DNA from: Powellomyces hirtus
Lineage: Eukaryota > Chytridiomycota > Chytridiomycetes > Spizellomycetales > Powellomycetaceae
Length of the DNA: 64,000 bases
NCBI GenBank assembly: GCA_025526995.1
Contig: JAHLKG010000009.1
Location: 868,001-932,000 of the forward strand
Direction: 5' to 3'
A program made the translations under genes and the position numbers. The notes beneath the pieces were generated by a model that was not told the DNA's origin, ran no database searches, and saw nothing but the letters and a program-made list of their open reading frames with translations. Of this stretch, positions 54,610 to 64,000 are shown one piece after another (the first letter of the stretch is position 1; every line of letters begins with the position of its first letter).

Positions 54610-55085
54610 CCGTTTCCTTATCATCCACAGACAAGCTAAAAGCCACGGACAACACATCGGCACTTGAGAATGTCCTTCCTTTATGTCGTGTAGTTTTTAC
54701 TTGATATCCGAGAGGAGATCCATGGCGCACTCTTGCACATTCTCTCTTCGCAATGCGAGCTTTGAGCTTTACATCCCCGCTCGCTTCTCCTCCACCCACT
54801 CCCCAGCTTTGCATTCACCTCTCTCTGTGGGCATATATTTAGTTCCATGTGTTTCATCCAGACAAGGGAGATATCTATTACAAATACGGGCAGGGGCGTC
54901 GTTCTCTTCCTGGTATGTTAGGTGGGAGGTGAGGAAGCGGTGCTTACGGGAAGGGCGGGTGTATGTCTACATGTAGCGGAGGCTATAGGTCCAGATGGAG
55001 AAGCTGAAAGCAATACGCGGGTGCGACACAAGGGAAACAGCGCGCGTACTACTGATTGCCGTTTCGGAGGAAAAAGACGTGGCGC

Positions 55086-56408
55086 TCACTGAGCCGAGAC
55101 GGTGTATCGCTTAATAGTTTCTGCCGGTAAGGATTGGAGCACGGTATCTCTCCACTGGACATAGTCCCTGTATTTTTTGGTGTGGAGGGGATCGACGCGC
55201 GAAATCATGGGATTGATGCCCGAGTTGGGTGCCGAAGCAGCAGGGGTGGCAGAGGCTGCGGCATTGCCGACCTTTTTGCCTCGTCCCGGTGTTGTGGCTG
55301 CGGAGCCTGGTGGGCGGCCGCGACGGCGAGTTGAAAGGGGCGTTGAGGGTGCGGATGAAGCGCCCATGCGGGGTCGTTTGGAAGGCGTGGTTGGAGATTC
55401 GGGTTGCTTGATGGCGTAGCGGGCCGGGTTGACGCGGCGGCGACCTGTGGGTGTTGAGGGCGTTGTTGCTGCTGTTGTGGAAGTGGTGATTGCTGACTCT
55501 TCAGGATCCTTGTCTTGGTTGTGGGCAGCGTCCGATTGGGCACCTTGCTCTTCTCCTGACTGTTCCTCTTCTTGGTTGTCGTTCTCGGATTGTTCCGCTG
55601 CTGCTGCCGCTGCTTTGCGTTTCCGTGTTTTACTCGGAGTTTCGGTGGCGCTGGCGGCGGATTGTTTGAGTTCTGAAATCTCGTCTTTGCAGTGGTTTTC
55701 GACTAACTTGACGTATTTGTTGAATTGCGTGACGTTGTGACATAGCGTCGAAACTTCTCGTTTCGCCAATTTAATCTGCATCGGAAGAACGAGTGAGCAA
55801 AAGCGCTAGTTTCGTTCTTCATTTTGTCGTGAGGTGTTCCATACCGCGCTTTTGCAACACACATAAAACACCGCTGCCACCAGATCCGCATCGTCCCACG
55901 CCATCTTCTGGATCTGGACGACCGACAGCCCCGCACCATAGTTTTCGCGAAACGCCTCCATCATTCCGTGTGCCGTGTCCACCATTTGCGTGGCGCCCAA
56001 CCGCACGCCCAAAGAGGAAAACGAGACGGGTGGCGCTGCGACACCGAGCAGGTTGCGTAGGTTGGAAAGGGCGGAACTGTAAGCTGCGAATGGGATCTTG
56101 AGCGTGGCTCGGCAGTCGGTGGGTGAAAAGGGTGTGCGGAGACTAGATATAAGAAAAGTTACTTAGCAACTCGCACGCTGCTAAATAGTTCTGCAACAGT
56201 TGTTGATTTCCGCGGAGAACTACGCTTACGTTTCGCAAGCTAGCTGGAGACAGAAATAAGGTAGACATTGTAGGATGCCTCCGAGGGCGGCTGCTGCATG
56301 CCGAGAGTGTGCGATCCGGCTGTACTCTGCGGCCTTTGTCAGGACGGCGGGAGGCAGGTGCAGGGCGAGTTTGGTGGCGGCGACGGCTGTGTCTGTTTCC
56401 AAGGACAT
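55086..56408 (-). CDS. ORC6: Origin recognition complex subunit 6
   Basis: Three exons (56230-56408, 55845-56142, 55086-55775) encode 388 aa. ORC6 is the small subunit that helps ORC load the MCM helicase at replication origins. The first TFIIB-like fold includes LPPAVLTKAAEYSRIAHSRH and CLQLACE. A second fold carries YSSALSNLRNLLGV, ENYGAGLSVVQIQKMAW and DLVAAVFYVCCKSAIKLAKR, the expected VAA..Y..CK segment. From residue ~210 the protein is low-complexity, with several basic NLS-like or Cdk-site-like patches: KTRKRK, TPSKRPR and TRRRGRPPG (an AT-hook-type motif). The last ~40 residues (KKYRDYVQWRDTVLQSL) may be the Orc3-binding C-terminal helix. It shares a 224-bp divergent promoter with the PROPPIN gene. 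Confidence 0.85.
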
Positions 56409-56632
56409 TTTGTGCTGTTGCTGCCTGTGTCGTGAGTTTGCAGACTGAAGAATGGCGAATGGAATTCCTGCAATTGCAAGTTTTCCGTCCGAACTTTCTC
56501 CAAGTCGCGTGAGATTCGTGACGCGTCAGTCATTCCGAGTGGCTACTCACCTCGCTGCTCACCAACCCGCCGTTTTTCCATTCTTACTTCTTTTTTTTTT
56601 TCTTGCCTTGTTTACACTCTCGATCTCCCATT

Positions 56633-58149
56633 ATGTCCTCTACAGCCGCTGAATCACCGAAACAATCGAAGTCCTCTACTTCCCGGATCAGTAGCAGCAA
56701 TAGCAGCAGCACCTTCGCCTTCCCATTCTCGCACGTCGCCTCCACTCACGGCCGTAGCTGGGTCATCCATGCCGTCCACAATTCGCACAACCAACCGCCA
56801 AGTCTGATTGTCTCCCGTTCTTTCCCAACAGCTCCGCGCAAGGTCGTCCTGCTTCGGGACACAAATATTGTGGTATTTGCTTCCGGAACACATACTGTCA
56901 CTGTATGGGACGAGGCGGCAGAGCATGTAGCGTGGACTGTCCAGTGTGCGGAGCCGGTGCAGAATATTGGTGTCATGAGAGATTTGTAAGAGTGGTCTTG
57001 TTGCTGATGTCTGTTCTTCCGAGTCGCTCAAGTCTGATGCCGTTCTGTTTTGCTTTGTCATATAGCGTAGTCATCATTCATGCGACCCACACAAATCTAT
57101 ACACTTTGCAAGCGCCGCCAGAACTCCGACACACCATCCCAACAGCACCCAACCCGCTCGGCCTGCACTCGCTGACTGACACGTCTCTCACGCTCCCTGG
57201 GCCGCATCGCGGACAGGTCGCCCACCTCAAAAACCTCACCGCTAGCCTGACGGCAACAACCACCACACCTCACAGCGTAACACTAATATCCGCCCATACA
57301 GCCGCCATCTCTGCGCTTGCCACCGCACCCTCCGCTACACTAGTTGCATCCGCCAGCGAAACCGGCACACTGGTCCGTATATGGGCTGTCCGCAAAAGGT
57401 CTGCCCCGTATTCTCTCCTCCGAGAACTCCGACGCGGAGTCGAGCGCGCCAGGGTTTGGAGTCTGGCTTTTGATGAACGGGAAAGCGCCGTCTGCGTTAC
57501 TAGCGATACGCTCACCGTCCATATATTCACCCTCGCCGAACATACTACCAGCGAACAAGACGCCGGCTCATCTCCAGTACCGGGTGCATCGGCATCGGCT
57601 TCACACCAGGATGGCAGTGGCTCGCCTGGGCCGTCAGATCGTCACTCTGATGGCAAGAACCGAACGTCGATTTTGAAGCCGCTTTCCCCGTACATCCCGC
57701 TTCCGAAGTACTTTTCTTCCACATGGTCGTTTGCCCAATTTCGTATCCCGCCGGACGATCAGCCGTCAAGCACCGGCACGGGACAAAGCACCTCCGCCCC
57801 AACAGCCTCAACGGCCGCAACGGGGTCCTCCATGTCCGACTCGCAGCCATGCATGGCGGTCTTCATGCCCACATCTTCCGACCCGACAACGTCCAACCCC
57901 GTCCCACCACCACCGCTGACGGGCAGCAACAAACAGACGATTGCTGTACTACGGGGACCCGCGTTTCACCTCTTCCAGTACGATACCCGTAAAGGCGGTG
58001 ACGCCGCCTCCATTGCTTATTACAAACTGAAACCGCCTCCAGAGTCCTACACACCCGCACAACAACAGCCCCCACGATCGTCTCGCCAGGTGTCGCCGGA
58101 ACACCTGCCATCTGGCCCTTCACCCCTCCCATGGGAGGAGATGCTGTGA
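56633..58149 (+). CDS. PROPPIN (Atg18/WIPI/Hsv2-type phosphoinositide-binding WD40 protein)
   Basis: Two exons (56633-56985, 57066-58149) encode 478 aa. PROPPINs bind PI3P and PI(3,5)P2 on autophagosomal, endosomal or vacuolar membranes and recruit Atg2-type partners. The family signature is clear: ASASETGTLVRIWAVR, then RELRRGVERARVWSLAFDE with an L-R-R-G version of the FRRG lipid-binding motif, and SDTLTVHIFTL. Preceding blades include VVFASGTHTVTVWDE and HSVTLISAHTAAISALA. A Ser/Pro-rich loop (~305-365) and a Pro-rich C-terminus are less conserved. The LRRG variant is closer to Hsv2/WIPI3-4 than to Atg18, but assignment within the family is uncertain. Confidence 0.85.
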
Positions 58150-58657
58150 ATCCGGGCATGGGACTAGCCCGCCTCTCGCTTACACCGACATTCACAAGAT
58201 GTAGAAGTTTTCACTTATAGTATGTGCTTATGGTTAGAGCTAGCGGTAAGATGTACATCTCTTCTAGCCCCTATCTGCCAGAATCTCGGACCTTTTTTGA
58301 GTTGGTGGTTCTATTCCGCTTCACCACCCATTCGATGGCATAGATCTGCTGCTGTAAATATGTATATTGGCATCGTGTGGGTTGGACCGTGTTTGACCAC
58401 GGGCAGCGGTGCGCAGGATTGTAGCTGCAACCCAGCTCCGGTGAGATAACACACGGATTTTTAACCCAAGGAGGTAGATGTAGCGGACCGCCAAGTTCAG
58501 AGGTCTATGCTGTAGGATGGGAGGCTGATAGGCGGCCGGCTATCTAGATTGGATCTATACATCTATGGTTGTCATGAGTGTGGTGTCTGCTGACCGATAG
58601 GGCCGAGTAGGGAGTTTGTCCCTGGTATAGGCTTGTCGGGTGTTTTGTCGAAGAGTT
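58150..58657. other. Convergent spacer
   Basis: 3' flanks of the PROPPIN (plus) and flavin-reductase (minus) genes. No gene or repeat stands out. Confidence 0.6.
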
Positions 58658-59533
58658 TCAGTGTTCTGGTGTGCCATTGCAGAATGAACAATCTTCCTTC
58701 GCAACCGTTCTGTAAGCGCCGCCATAATACAGCAGAGGGTCCCCTTCCGCGTTCGCATCAATAATTCTAGTCACCTTTCCAAACCACGCTGTATGGTCGC
58801 CGACCGTCACGTTCGCTACCGCCTGACACATCAGCACCCCCAAGGAGCCTCGCATCACAACCAACCCGCTCTTCTCATCCACGTCGTGTTCAAATGTCTT
58901 GAATACATGTTGCGTGAGCGGTGATGAAAAGGCCGCTGAATGGCCGGCCTGATTGGAGGAAAGGATATGCACCGCGAATTCTTGGTTAGGGGAGGCGGAA
59001 AAGAGTTTGGCGCACCGGGAGGGTTCCCGCACGCTGAAGGAGATGATGGAGGGTGTGAGGGACACGGAGGTGAAGGAACTGCAGGTGATACCCAGGTGGG
59101 GGTAAGGCTCGTTGGGCGTTGCGAGCGTCACGACCACCACTAGGAGTGTGAGTATGGGATGAAAAGAAACGTCAGCCTCCTTACAGCGTAAGCTGGCAAC
59201 TGACGGCTCACCCGTACCTTGCGACGGCACTTTGCGCATGACACTTTTAAAATCCTCGGCAGACACATTTTCCACGGTCGTTTTCTTTGTTCGTCCCCAA
59301 CGAGCCTCTGATCCGTTCTGAACTCCACCCTCACGTGCAATCGCTGCTCCTATCGGCGCGCGTGTCGGTTCGATAGTTGTGGGGTTTGGGGAGGAGGGCG
59401 AGGAAGACAGACGGCATGAGGGTACCAGAATTGTGGGATGTGGGTGTCGTGGTTGGAGCTGGGGATATATGGACCGCGGACGACGAAGTGCGCGGCACGC
59501 TGCTGTTGCTTGTGGTGATACGAAATGTGGCAT
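58658..59533 (-). CDS. Flavin-reductase-like domain protein
   Basis: Exons 59218-59533 and 58658-59139 (78-nt intron) encode 265 aa. The C-terminal ~165 residues are a flavin-reductase-like (FMN-binding split-barrel) domain. They start FKSVMRKVPSQ-VVVVTLATP across the intron and continue with GITCSSFTSVSLTPSIISFS, QEFAVHILSSNQ and GDHTAWFGKVTRI, ending LLYYGGAYRT. Members reduce FMN with NAD(P)H for partner oxygenases or bind FMN directly. The first ~60 residues are Arg/Ser/Pro-rich and lack acids, like a mitochondrial presequence. An 84-codon frame in the other direction overlaps but has no family content. Confidence 0.85.
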   Translation of the reverse strand: MPHFVSPQATAACRALRRPRSIYPQLQPRHPHPTILVPSCRLSSSPSSPNPTTIEPTRAPIGAAIAREGGVQNGSEARWGRTKKTTVENVSAEDFKSVMRKVPSQGTGEPSVASLRCKEADVSFHPILTLLVVVVTLATPNEPYPHLGITCSSFTSVSLTPSIISFSVREPSRCAKLFSASPNQEFAVHILSSNQAGHSAAFSSPLTQHVFKTFEHDVDEKSGLVVMRGSLGVLMCQAVANVTVGDHTAWFGKVTRIIDANAEGDPLLYYGGAYRTVAKEDCSFCNGTPEH

Positions 59534-59783
59534 GCCGTAGGTGGTTGAATGACCGGCGAAGCGTCTCTAGTGGTGAATGTTATTACAAGGTGGATGAATG
59601 GAAGAAGTGCGTAGGGAACCCTTTGCCGACGCGACTTTGACATGGAAGTGTGAATTGACGGCACATACTGTCACTTTTTTTGTTTTTCTCGCTCACTTTT
59701 TGCGGAGGGATATTGACGAGACGAAACGGGGACCGACGTCGGACATGCTTTGATCTCACTGTCATTGACACCTAGATCCTCAC

Positions 59784-61660
59784 ATGGCTCCCTCGGACGA
59801 CTGGTCCGTCGTCCTGCGCGAATGTTTAGTCGCGCTGGATAGACACTTGAAGCACGTAGGTTCCCCCGGTACTCCCGCTAACGTAAGGCCACGTACATAC
59901 AAGTCCTCACTTGCGCAAGATCGCTGACTTTGCTGCTTCTCTCCATGATGTTAGGAATATGATAATACGGATTCGCTGCTGGCGCTGCTAAGCACACTGA
60001 CAAAACTCACGCGTGAACGACCGGGTTGCGCTTCAGAGTGTCAAGGGGCCGGAAACCCCCTTGTTGCGTTGGTAACTTCAGCCCTCCGTCAAAAAGTCAG
60101 CGAGTGAGTTGATAGCACAACTCACTACGATTTCCGTCCAACATCTGCAGAGCGCCGGGACGGCCACGCGAGACCCTCTCGTAGGGTTCGCCATCGAAAA
60201 CTTACTGTTCGTGATGATCACATCCTCAGGTATGCTGATCCCTGAGCCCCTATCCAGTCAAATTTTCTGTTGACGTTCACTACAGATCAGCACACCATCG
60301 TCCTGCAATCCCTCGCCACCCACCTTTCGAAAGGTTTGCGCTCACCTGTGGCGGTAACATCCACCGCAAGCCTCCTGCGTCGACTACTTAAACGATGCCG
60401 CGCTGAAGTAAACAACGCAGCGCTGTGGTCTTTCGTCGCCGATGCGGTAGATGGACCTTGGGTGCGCGAGTTGCTGATTTCTTCGTGGGTGTGTGACCCC
60501 CCTTTCCATGTCGCATACCATGTCCCGTTTCTCATTCAATTGTGAATGATAGGACTTTCCGCAGATATGCACACACGCGTACCTCCGGCTGTTGCACGCG
60601 ATAGTGAAGACGGCAGCGGTGACTTCCGACTCGCTCGATGCCTTGATGTCCATGCGCGATATCACGACTCTGCTAGCAGAGGATGTGCCGCATGTCGTAC
60701 GTGTTTTCTGTTGCATTCATGACAGAGGGCCACTTATCCCAAACTGAACCAAGACTGGATCTCATCGTTGATGCAATATAGATCTTCACCCGCATCGCCA
60801 TCTGGCTCCCATATACTCGCCGTGTCGCACTTGACTTGCTCGCCGCGCTTGCCCCAATGAGCCCCGTGAGTACGCGGCCATCAGCACCAGATCCCGCCCT
60901 TGCACGAACTCACCAACAACCGTATCGTACATGTAGCGAGCTCTCGATGCCCTGCTCGCGTACCTTGCCAGCCCCGCTGCACCTCAATGCTGGACACGCG
61001 AGCACGGGCAGCTGCAAGGGCAAGCCCAGGATCAGCGCGACTATACAGAATTTTGCGAGCCGGGGGAGGAACGTGAAGCAGCGAAAGTTGCGCTATTGGC
61101 CGTCGTGCGTGCGGCTGCTGATGACAACTTGACTGAGGTTAAGAGGAATGCGATCTATGGTACGTTGAGTCCTTTCCATACTGTTGTTCCAATTTTCTCC
61201 CCTCTCGCCTCACTGATGGTCGCCTCCCGTTTTTCAAGCCATCATAGACTTGCCACACTTTCCAGCCGCCATCAACCTCTTTGCCGACAACGACACCCAG
61301 CTCTTCACGCTGCTCCTGCACCTCCTCCACCTGTCCGCTTCCCGGACTCACCCCAATCAAATTCACCTCCCACCGCACTTATCCCCGCACGTCCTCTTTG
61401 AAACGTTTGTCGCACACCCCGCACACCACGACTCCTCATTTCTAGTTGACCTGGTCATTGCGGAACCGGTGTTACTCGAGTATCTCCTGGCGTATCTTCG
61501 TTTCGCGGCAGTTACGTCAAGCAAGACGCCGGAACGGAGTGTTAGTGTTTTGAAGACGTTTGCGAACGAGGTACAGCTTTTGGACAGGCGCGGCCTGTTT
61601 CCATTCAGGCCGGACCCCATACTTGTAAGGATAAACGCTCTGTTGAAACCGCAAAGCTAA
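59784..61660 (+). CDS. Eight-exon helical-repeat protein, possibly Lines/LINS-like
   Basis: Eight in-phase exons encode 453 aa: 59784-59855, 59955-60103, 60153-60229, 60286-60488, 60565-60696, 60782-60865, 60937-61159 and 61239-61660. The protein is almost wholly amphipathic helices (LLALLSTLTKLTRERPGC, VGFAIENLLFVMITSS, FTLLLHLLHLSASRTHPNQ), like an armadillo/HEAT-type fold. The end, SSFLVDLVIAEPVLLEYLLA, resembles the Lines C-terminal motif, where a buried Asp-Leu and Leu-Tyr-Leu sit before a Tyr-Leu pair. No catalytic motif is seen. Exon 3 uses the second AG of CAGAG as acceptor, since only that keeps frame. The family call is tentative; the gene itself is well supported by eight matching junctions. 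Confidence 0.72.
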
Positions 61661-61893
61661 TGCAGGTTGAATGACACGACTGGTTACGTTTGACGAATGT
61701 GAACCGCCATAATGTTCAAGTTCGAAGTTCCTATTGTATTGAGAGCGATATTCTATTACGTTGACTGGCTTGGACTTACTCCTAGCGCGAGAGTCAGTTG
61801 ACAAATGTTTTGAGAAAATATGTGTTTTGACGGAAAACAAAGACAACAGAAATAATGATATATGAATCGAAAACATGTCACATGGCGGTATTG

Positions 61894-63060
61894 TCATGGA
61901 TCAACCTCGGTAGGGAAGGGTGGTTGGGTTGTCGTGTGGGCGGATCGGGGCTGAGTAGTCGGGTTATCGCCATCCATGAGGGGCTGGGACGGCAAGTGAC
62001 CGTACACGACGTCTGCCTTCAGGACATAATTGTGACCCTTTTCCATCGGCAGCATTTCGTAGGGAATGCCATGGTTAAAACACAAGGCATCGCCGGGCGT
62101 CGGGGCAAAGTCAATGTGCTGGGTAGGGTCGGGCGATAGGAACCGCACAACACCTCCCTTGATGTCGTCCTCTCCTTTACTGAAAAATATCAGCAGCGTC
62201 AACTCGCTCCGCAGCCCATCGGCAGTCACCCGCGGGGTATCGGTATGCTTTGCCATTCCCTGGCCCAAGTCGTATCGGGTGACAATTGGACCTTGCGCCA
62301 CGCCAACCAACGGACGATTCTCGAACGTCGGCGGCAAGTATTGCTTCAGATAGTCGTAGAAGGAGTCCTGGAGTTCAGAGTCTGAAATTGCCATGGTCCA
62401 AAGGGCTTCTCCAGCAGCCAGATCCACCTCATTTGTTCCATAGTGCATCGTTGGTAAAGTCCTCGCCAAAACCTCGGCCGACGTATAAGCTACGATGCGC
62501 GCTTCCGTATTCCAGGCCTGGCTGATGTGTCGAAGTATCGGGTCTTTGATGGGTAGCCCGAATGATGACAGGTCGATGCGAGTCATGCATGTAGGACCCT
62601 TTTGGCCTTCTGGAATCGCTTTGTCGATCCAATTCGGTACACAGACTCCCAGACGAGCAGAGGGGCTTGCGTTCTTTGCGAAAGCAATGGGTGGTGGCGG
62701 GCGGATCGGATTGGCACTCTTTGCAAAAGCAATCGGGGGTGGTGCATAGTTGGTACTGTTGCAAGGAGTGGACGATGGGACAGTGTCGCAGGAGAAGACA
62801 GAAGAAGTGCTGTGGTTGGCCAGTGGTTGCGGGGGCGGGTCTATCCAGTAGCGCTCGTCAATGGTCGATCCCAATGGCAGCAGAGGATGCGTTGGGTCCT
62901 GCAGGTACCCTATTTTGACGAAGCAAGCCCCGCAAAGGTCCATGTCTCTGCAGCTCCCGCACTTCAGACGGGTGCCTAGGACCTTGCCCTGCTGACAAAG
63001 ATCGCAAATTGAGAGAACATAACGGAAATTCTGCATGTGCGTGGTGTTAAACTCTCGCAT
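61894..63060 (-). CDS. ZZ zinc finger + 2-oxoglutarate/Fe(II) dioxygenase
   Basis: An intronless 388-codon frame. Residues 19-46 form a ZZ-type zinc finger (C19xxC22, C34xxC37, C43xxC46, His58). Residues ~100-135 contain two copies of PPPIAFAK from a local DNA duplication. Residues ~180-360 are a double-stranded beta-helix oxygenase of the prolyl-hydroxylase type. The iron facial triad is H272-x-D274 and H330. Lys348, in NYVLKADVVY, is a candidate 2-oxoglutarate ligand in place of Arg. Supporting text: RYDLGQGMAKHTD, GGVVRFLSP and PGDALCFNHGIPYE. The substrate is unknown; ZZ fingers often bind histone tails or N-termini. The first ATG is used; no upstream exon is evident. Confidence 0.82.
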   Translation of the reverse strand: MREFNTTHMQNFRYVLSICDLCQQGKVLGTRLKCGSCRDMDLCGACFVKIGYLQDPTHPLLPLGSTIDERYWIDPPPQPLANHSTSSVFSCDTVPSSTPCNSTNYAPPPIAFAKSANPIRPPPPIAFAKNASPSARLGVCVPNWIDKAIPEGQKGPTCMTRIDLSSFGLPIKDPILRHISQAWNTEARIVAYTSAEVLARTLPTMHYGTNEVDLAAGEALWTMAISDSELQDSFYDYLKQYLPPTFENRPLVGVAQGPIVTRYDLGQGMAKHTDTPRVTADGLRSELTLLIFFSKGEDDIKGGVVRFLSPDPTQHIDFAPTPGDALCFNHGIPYEMLPMEKGHNYVLKADVVYGHLPSQPLMDGDNPTTQPRSAHTTTQPPFPTEVDP

Positions 63061-63174
63061 GACCTGGGGTCAACGACGAAGGACTGTCTGCCGTGCTGAG
63101 AGTCGGAGTGGTTAGGCGTTTCCTAGGACTTGGCAGCAGTAAAACACTCCCCACAGAGCTTGAAAATGGATAGT

Positions 63175-63540
63175 TTACACCGTTCTGCGGCGAATTCGCG
63201 GAGACTTCGGAGGGCGCAGTTGCGCCACACTTCGCTCGTTGGCACGCTCAAGGGCCAAAAACGACAACGGGTTTAAGCCAGCCGTAAATTGCCGCTGTTC
63301 TTCCCAAGTGACCCCTCCACCACGCGCGGTATGCATCCCCACATCGTAGTCTACCATGGGAATCTCCAGAGATCCATCACTTCAATGTCCAACGATAAAC
63401 GGCATTTGCATGCGTTTTGACACATGAACTTCATAAACCTCTCCAGGTTCCACCGCCTGTGAAAAGATTCTATCGAAACGTTGGTGCGATCTGTGCCGTC
63501 GATAGGTTTTGAATGGAGGTCGTAGTGTTGTGTGGCTCGG
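63175..63540 (-). other. Coding-like segment with in-frame stop, possible gene relic
   Basis: From a CTTCTTAG acceptor-like site at ~63546, the minus strand reads FKTYRRHRSHQRFDRIFSQA, then VEPGEVYEVHVSKRMQMPF and a TGA at about 63386-63388. The same frame continues EIPMVDYDVGMHTARGGGVT to a stop at 63175. Composition is gene-like and I recognise no family. It could be two exon pieces or one broken gene. Confidence 0.3.
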
Positions 63541-64000
63541 TACCTAAGAAGTCCATAGAATTCTGCCCCAGCTTCGGCATGCAGAGAATGCCTGACCGAT
63601 GACTGCTTGCGGCGATGACTGCGTGCGGCATATTTGGAATGGCGCTCGTATATTGTTTGCCTTCGGCACCCATGGAGCCTTGTGAGGGGCCCGGGCCGGG
63701 AGAGGCCTTTTTATTGTCCCCTGAGTGCTGTTTGGGGTTTGGTGGGGCATGATCAGCGCTTTTTCGTGTGCCTCTAACACACCGCCCGTAACAAGATCTC
63801 CGTGGAACCTCACCTTTTACCACTTAACTGACATACACTATTTGTTCACACAACGATTGTAGGTTTCTCAAGCTTTAAATGTATCATTCCTAACTTGTAT
63901 GTAGACGCAAGGGTCACACGGTCGACTACTGCGTGCTCCCTTCTGTAAAACAAGGCTTGTGCGAAAGTCATTCTTCATCTTATGAACCGGAAGAATAATA

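Overview
The window is nuclear DNA of an early-diverging, probably zoosporic (chytrid-like) fungus. Most genes are broken by short spliceosomal introns (about 35-100 nt, GTRNGT...AG). The gene set is fungal: TVP18, PEX22, PIG-P, TFIIIC90, ORC6, a PROPPIN, Gtr1/RagA and complex I MWFE. An LRRC34-type leucine-rich-repeat gene points towards a lineage that still has cilia or flagella. The organism call is an inference from gene content and architecture; no rRNA or other phylogenetic marker is present.

Layout. 1-2.3 kb is accessory: the edge of a tyrosine-recombinase-like gene (minus), a tRNA-type B box and two copies of a SINE-like repeat. 2.4-7.7 kb holds NDUFA1/MWFE (-), a SnoaL-like gene (+) and a casein kinase 1 gene (-). 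7.8-11 kb is a second accessory block: a decayed MSV199/T5orf172 gene of large-DNA-virus type bracketed by two 41-bp direct repeats, then an unrecognised two-exon gene with a TATA promoter and a hairpin across its stop codon. 11.5-22.3 kb is gene-dense: TVP18 (-), RagA/Gtr1 (+), a large cysteine-rich protein (-), TFIIIC90 (+) and a MetX-family acyltransferase (-). 22.3-27.5 kb is gene-poor, with a 131-bp minisatellite and a 0.7-kb GA-rich array.

27.5-48.9 kb carries PEX22 (-), the LRRC34-like gene (+), a mitotic cyclin (-), a secreted FAD oxidoreductase (-), ER Hsp110/GRP170 with an upstream UPR element (+), a MATH-BTB-BTB protein (-), PIG-P (-, damaged 5' end) and BCKDH E1-beta (+). 50.1-63.1 kb carries a proline-rich membrane protein (+), a SET-domain protein fused to a RIB2-type deaminase (+) with a decayed tandem copy of its 3' end, ORC6 (-), a PROPPIN (+), a flavin-reductase-domain protein (-), an eight-exon helical-repeat protein (+) and a ZZ-finger 2-oxoglutarate dioxygenase (-).

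The genes are independent housekeeping units rather than an operon or cluster. Several pairs share short divergent promoters (TVP18/RagA, Cys-rich/TFIIIC90, PIG-P/BCKDHB, ORC6/PROPPIN). The most unusual items are the SET-deaminase fusion and its decayed duplicate, the virus-like relic between direct repeats that also sit in a promoter, and the hairpin-ended orphan gene beside it.
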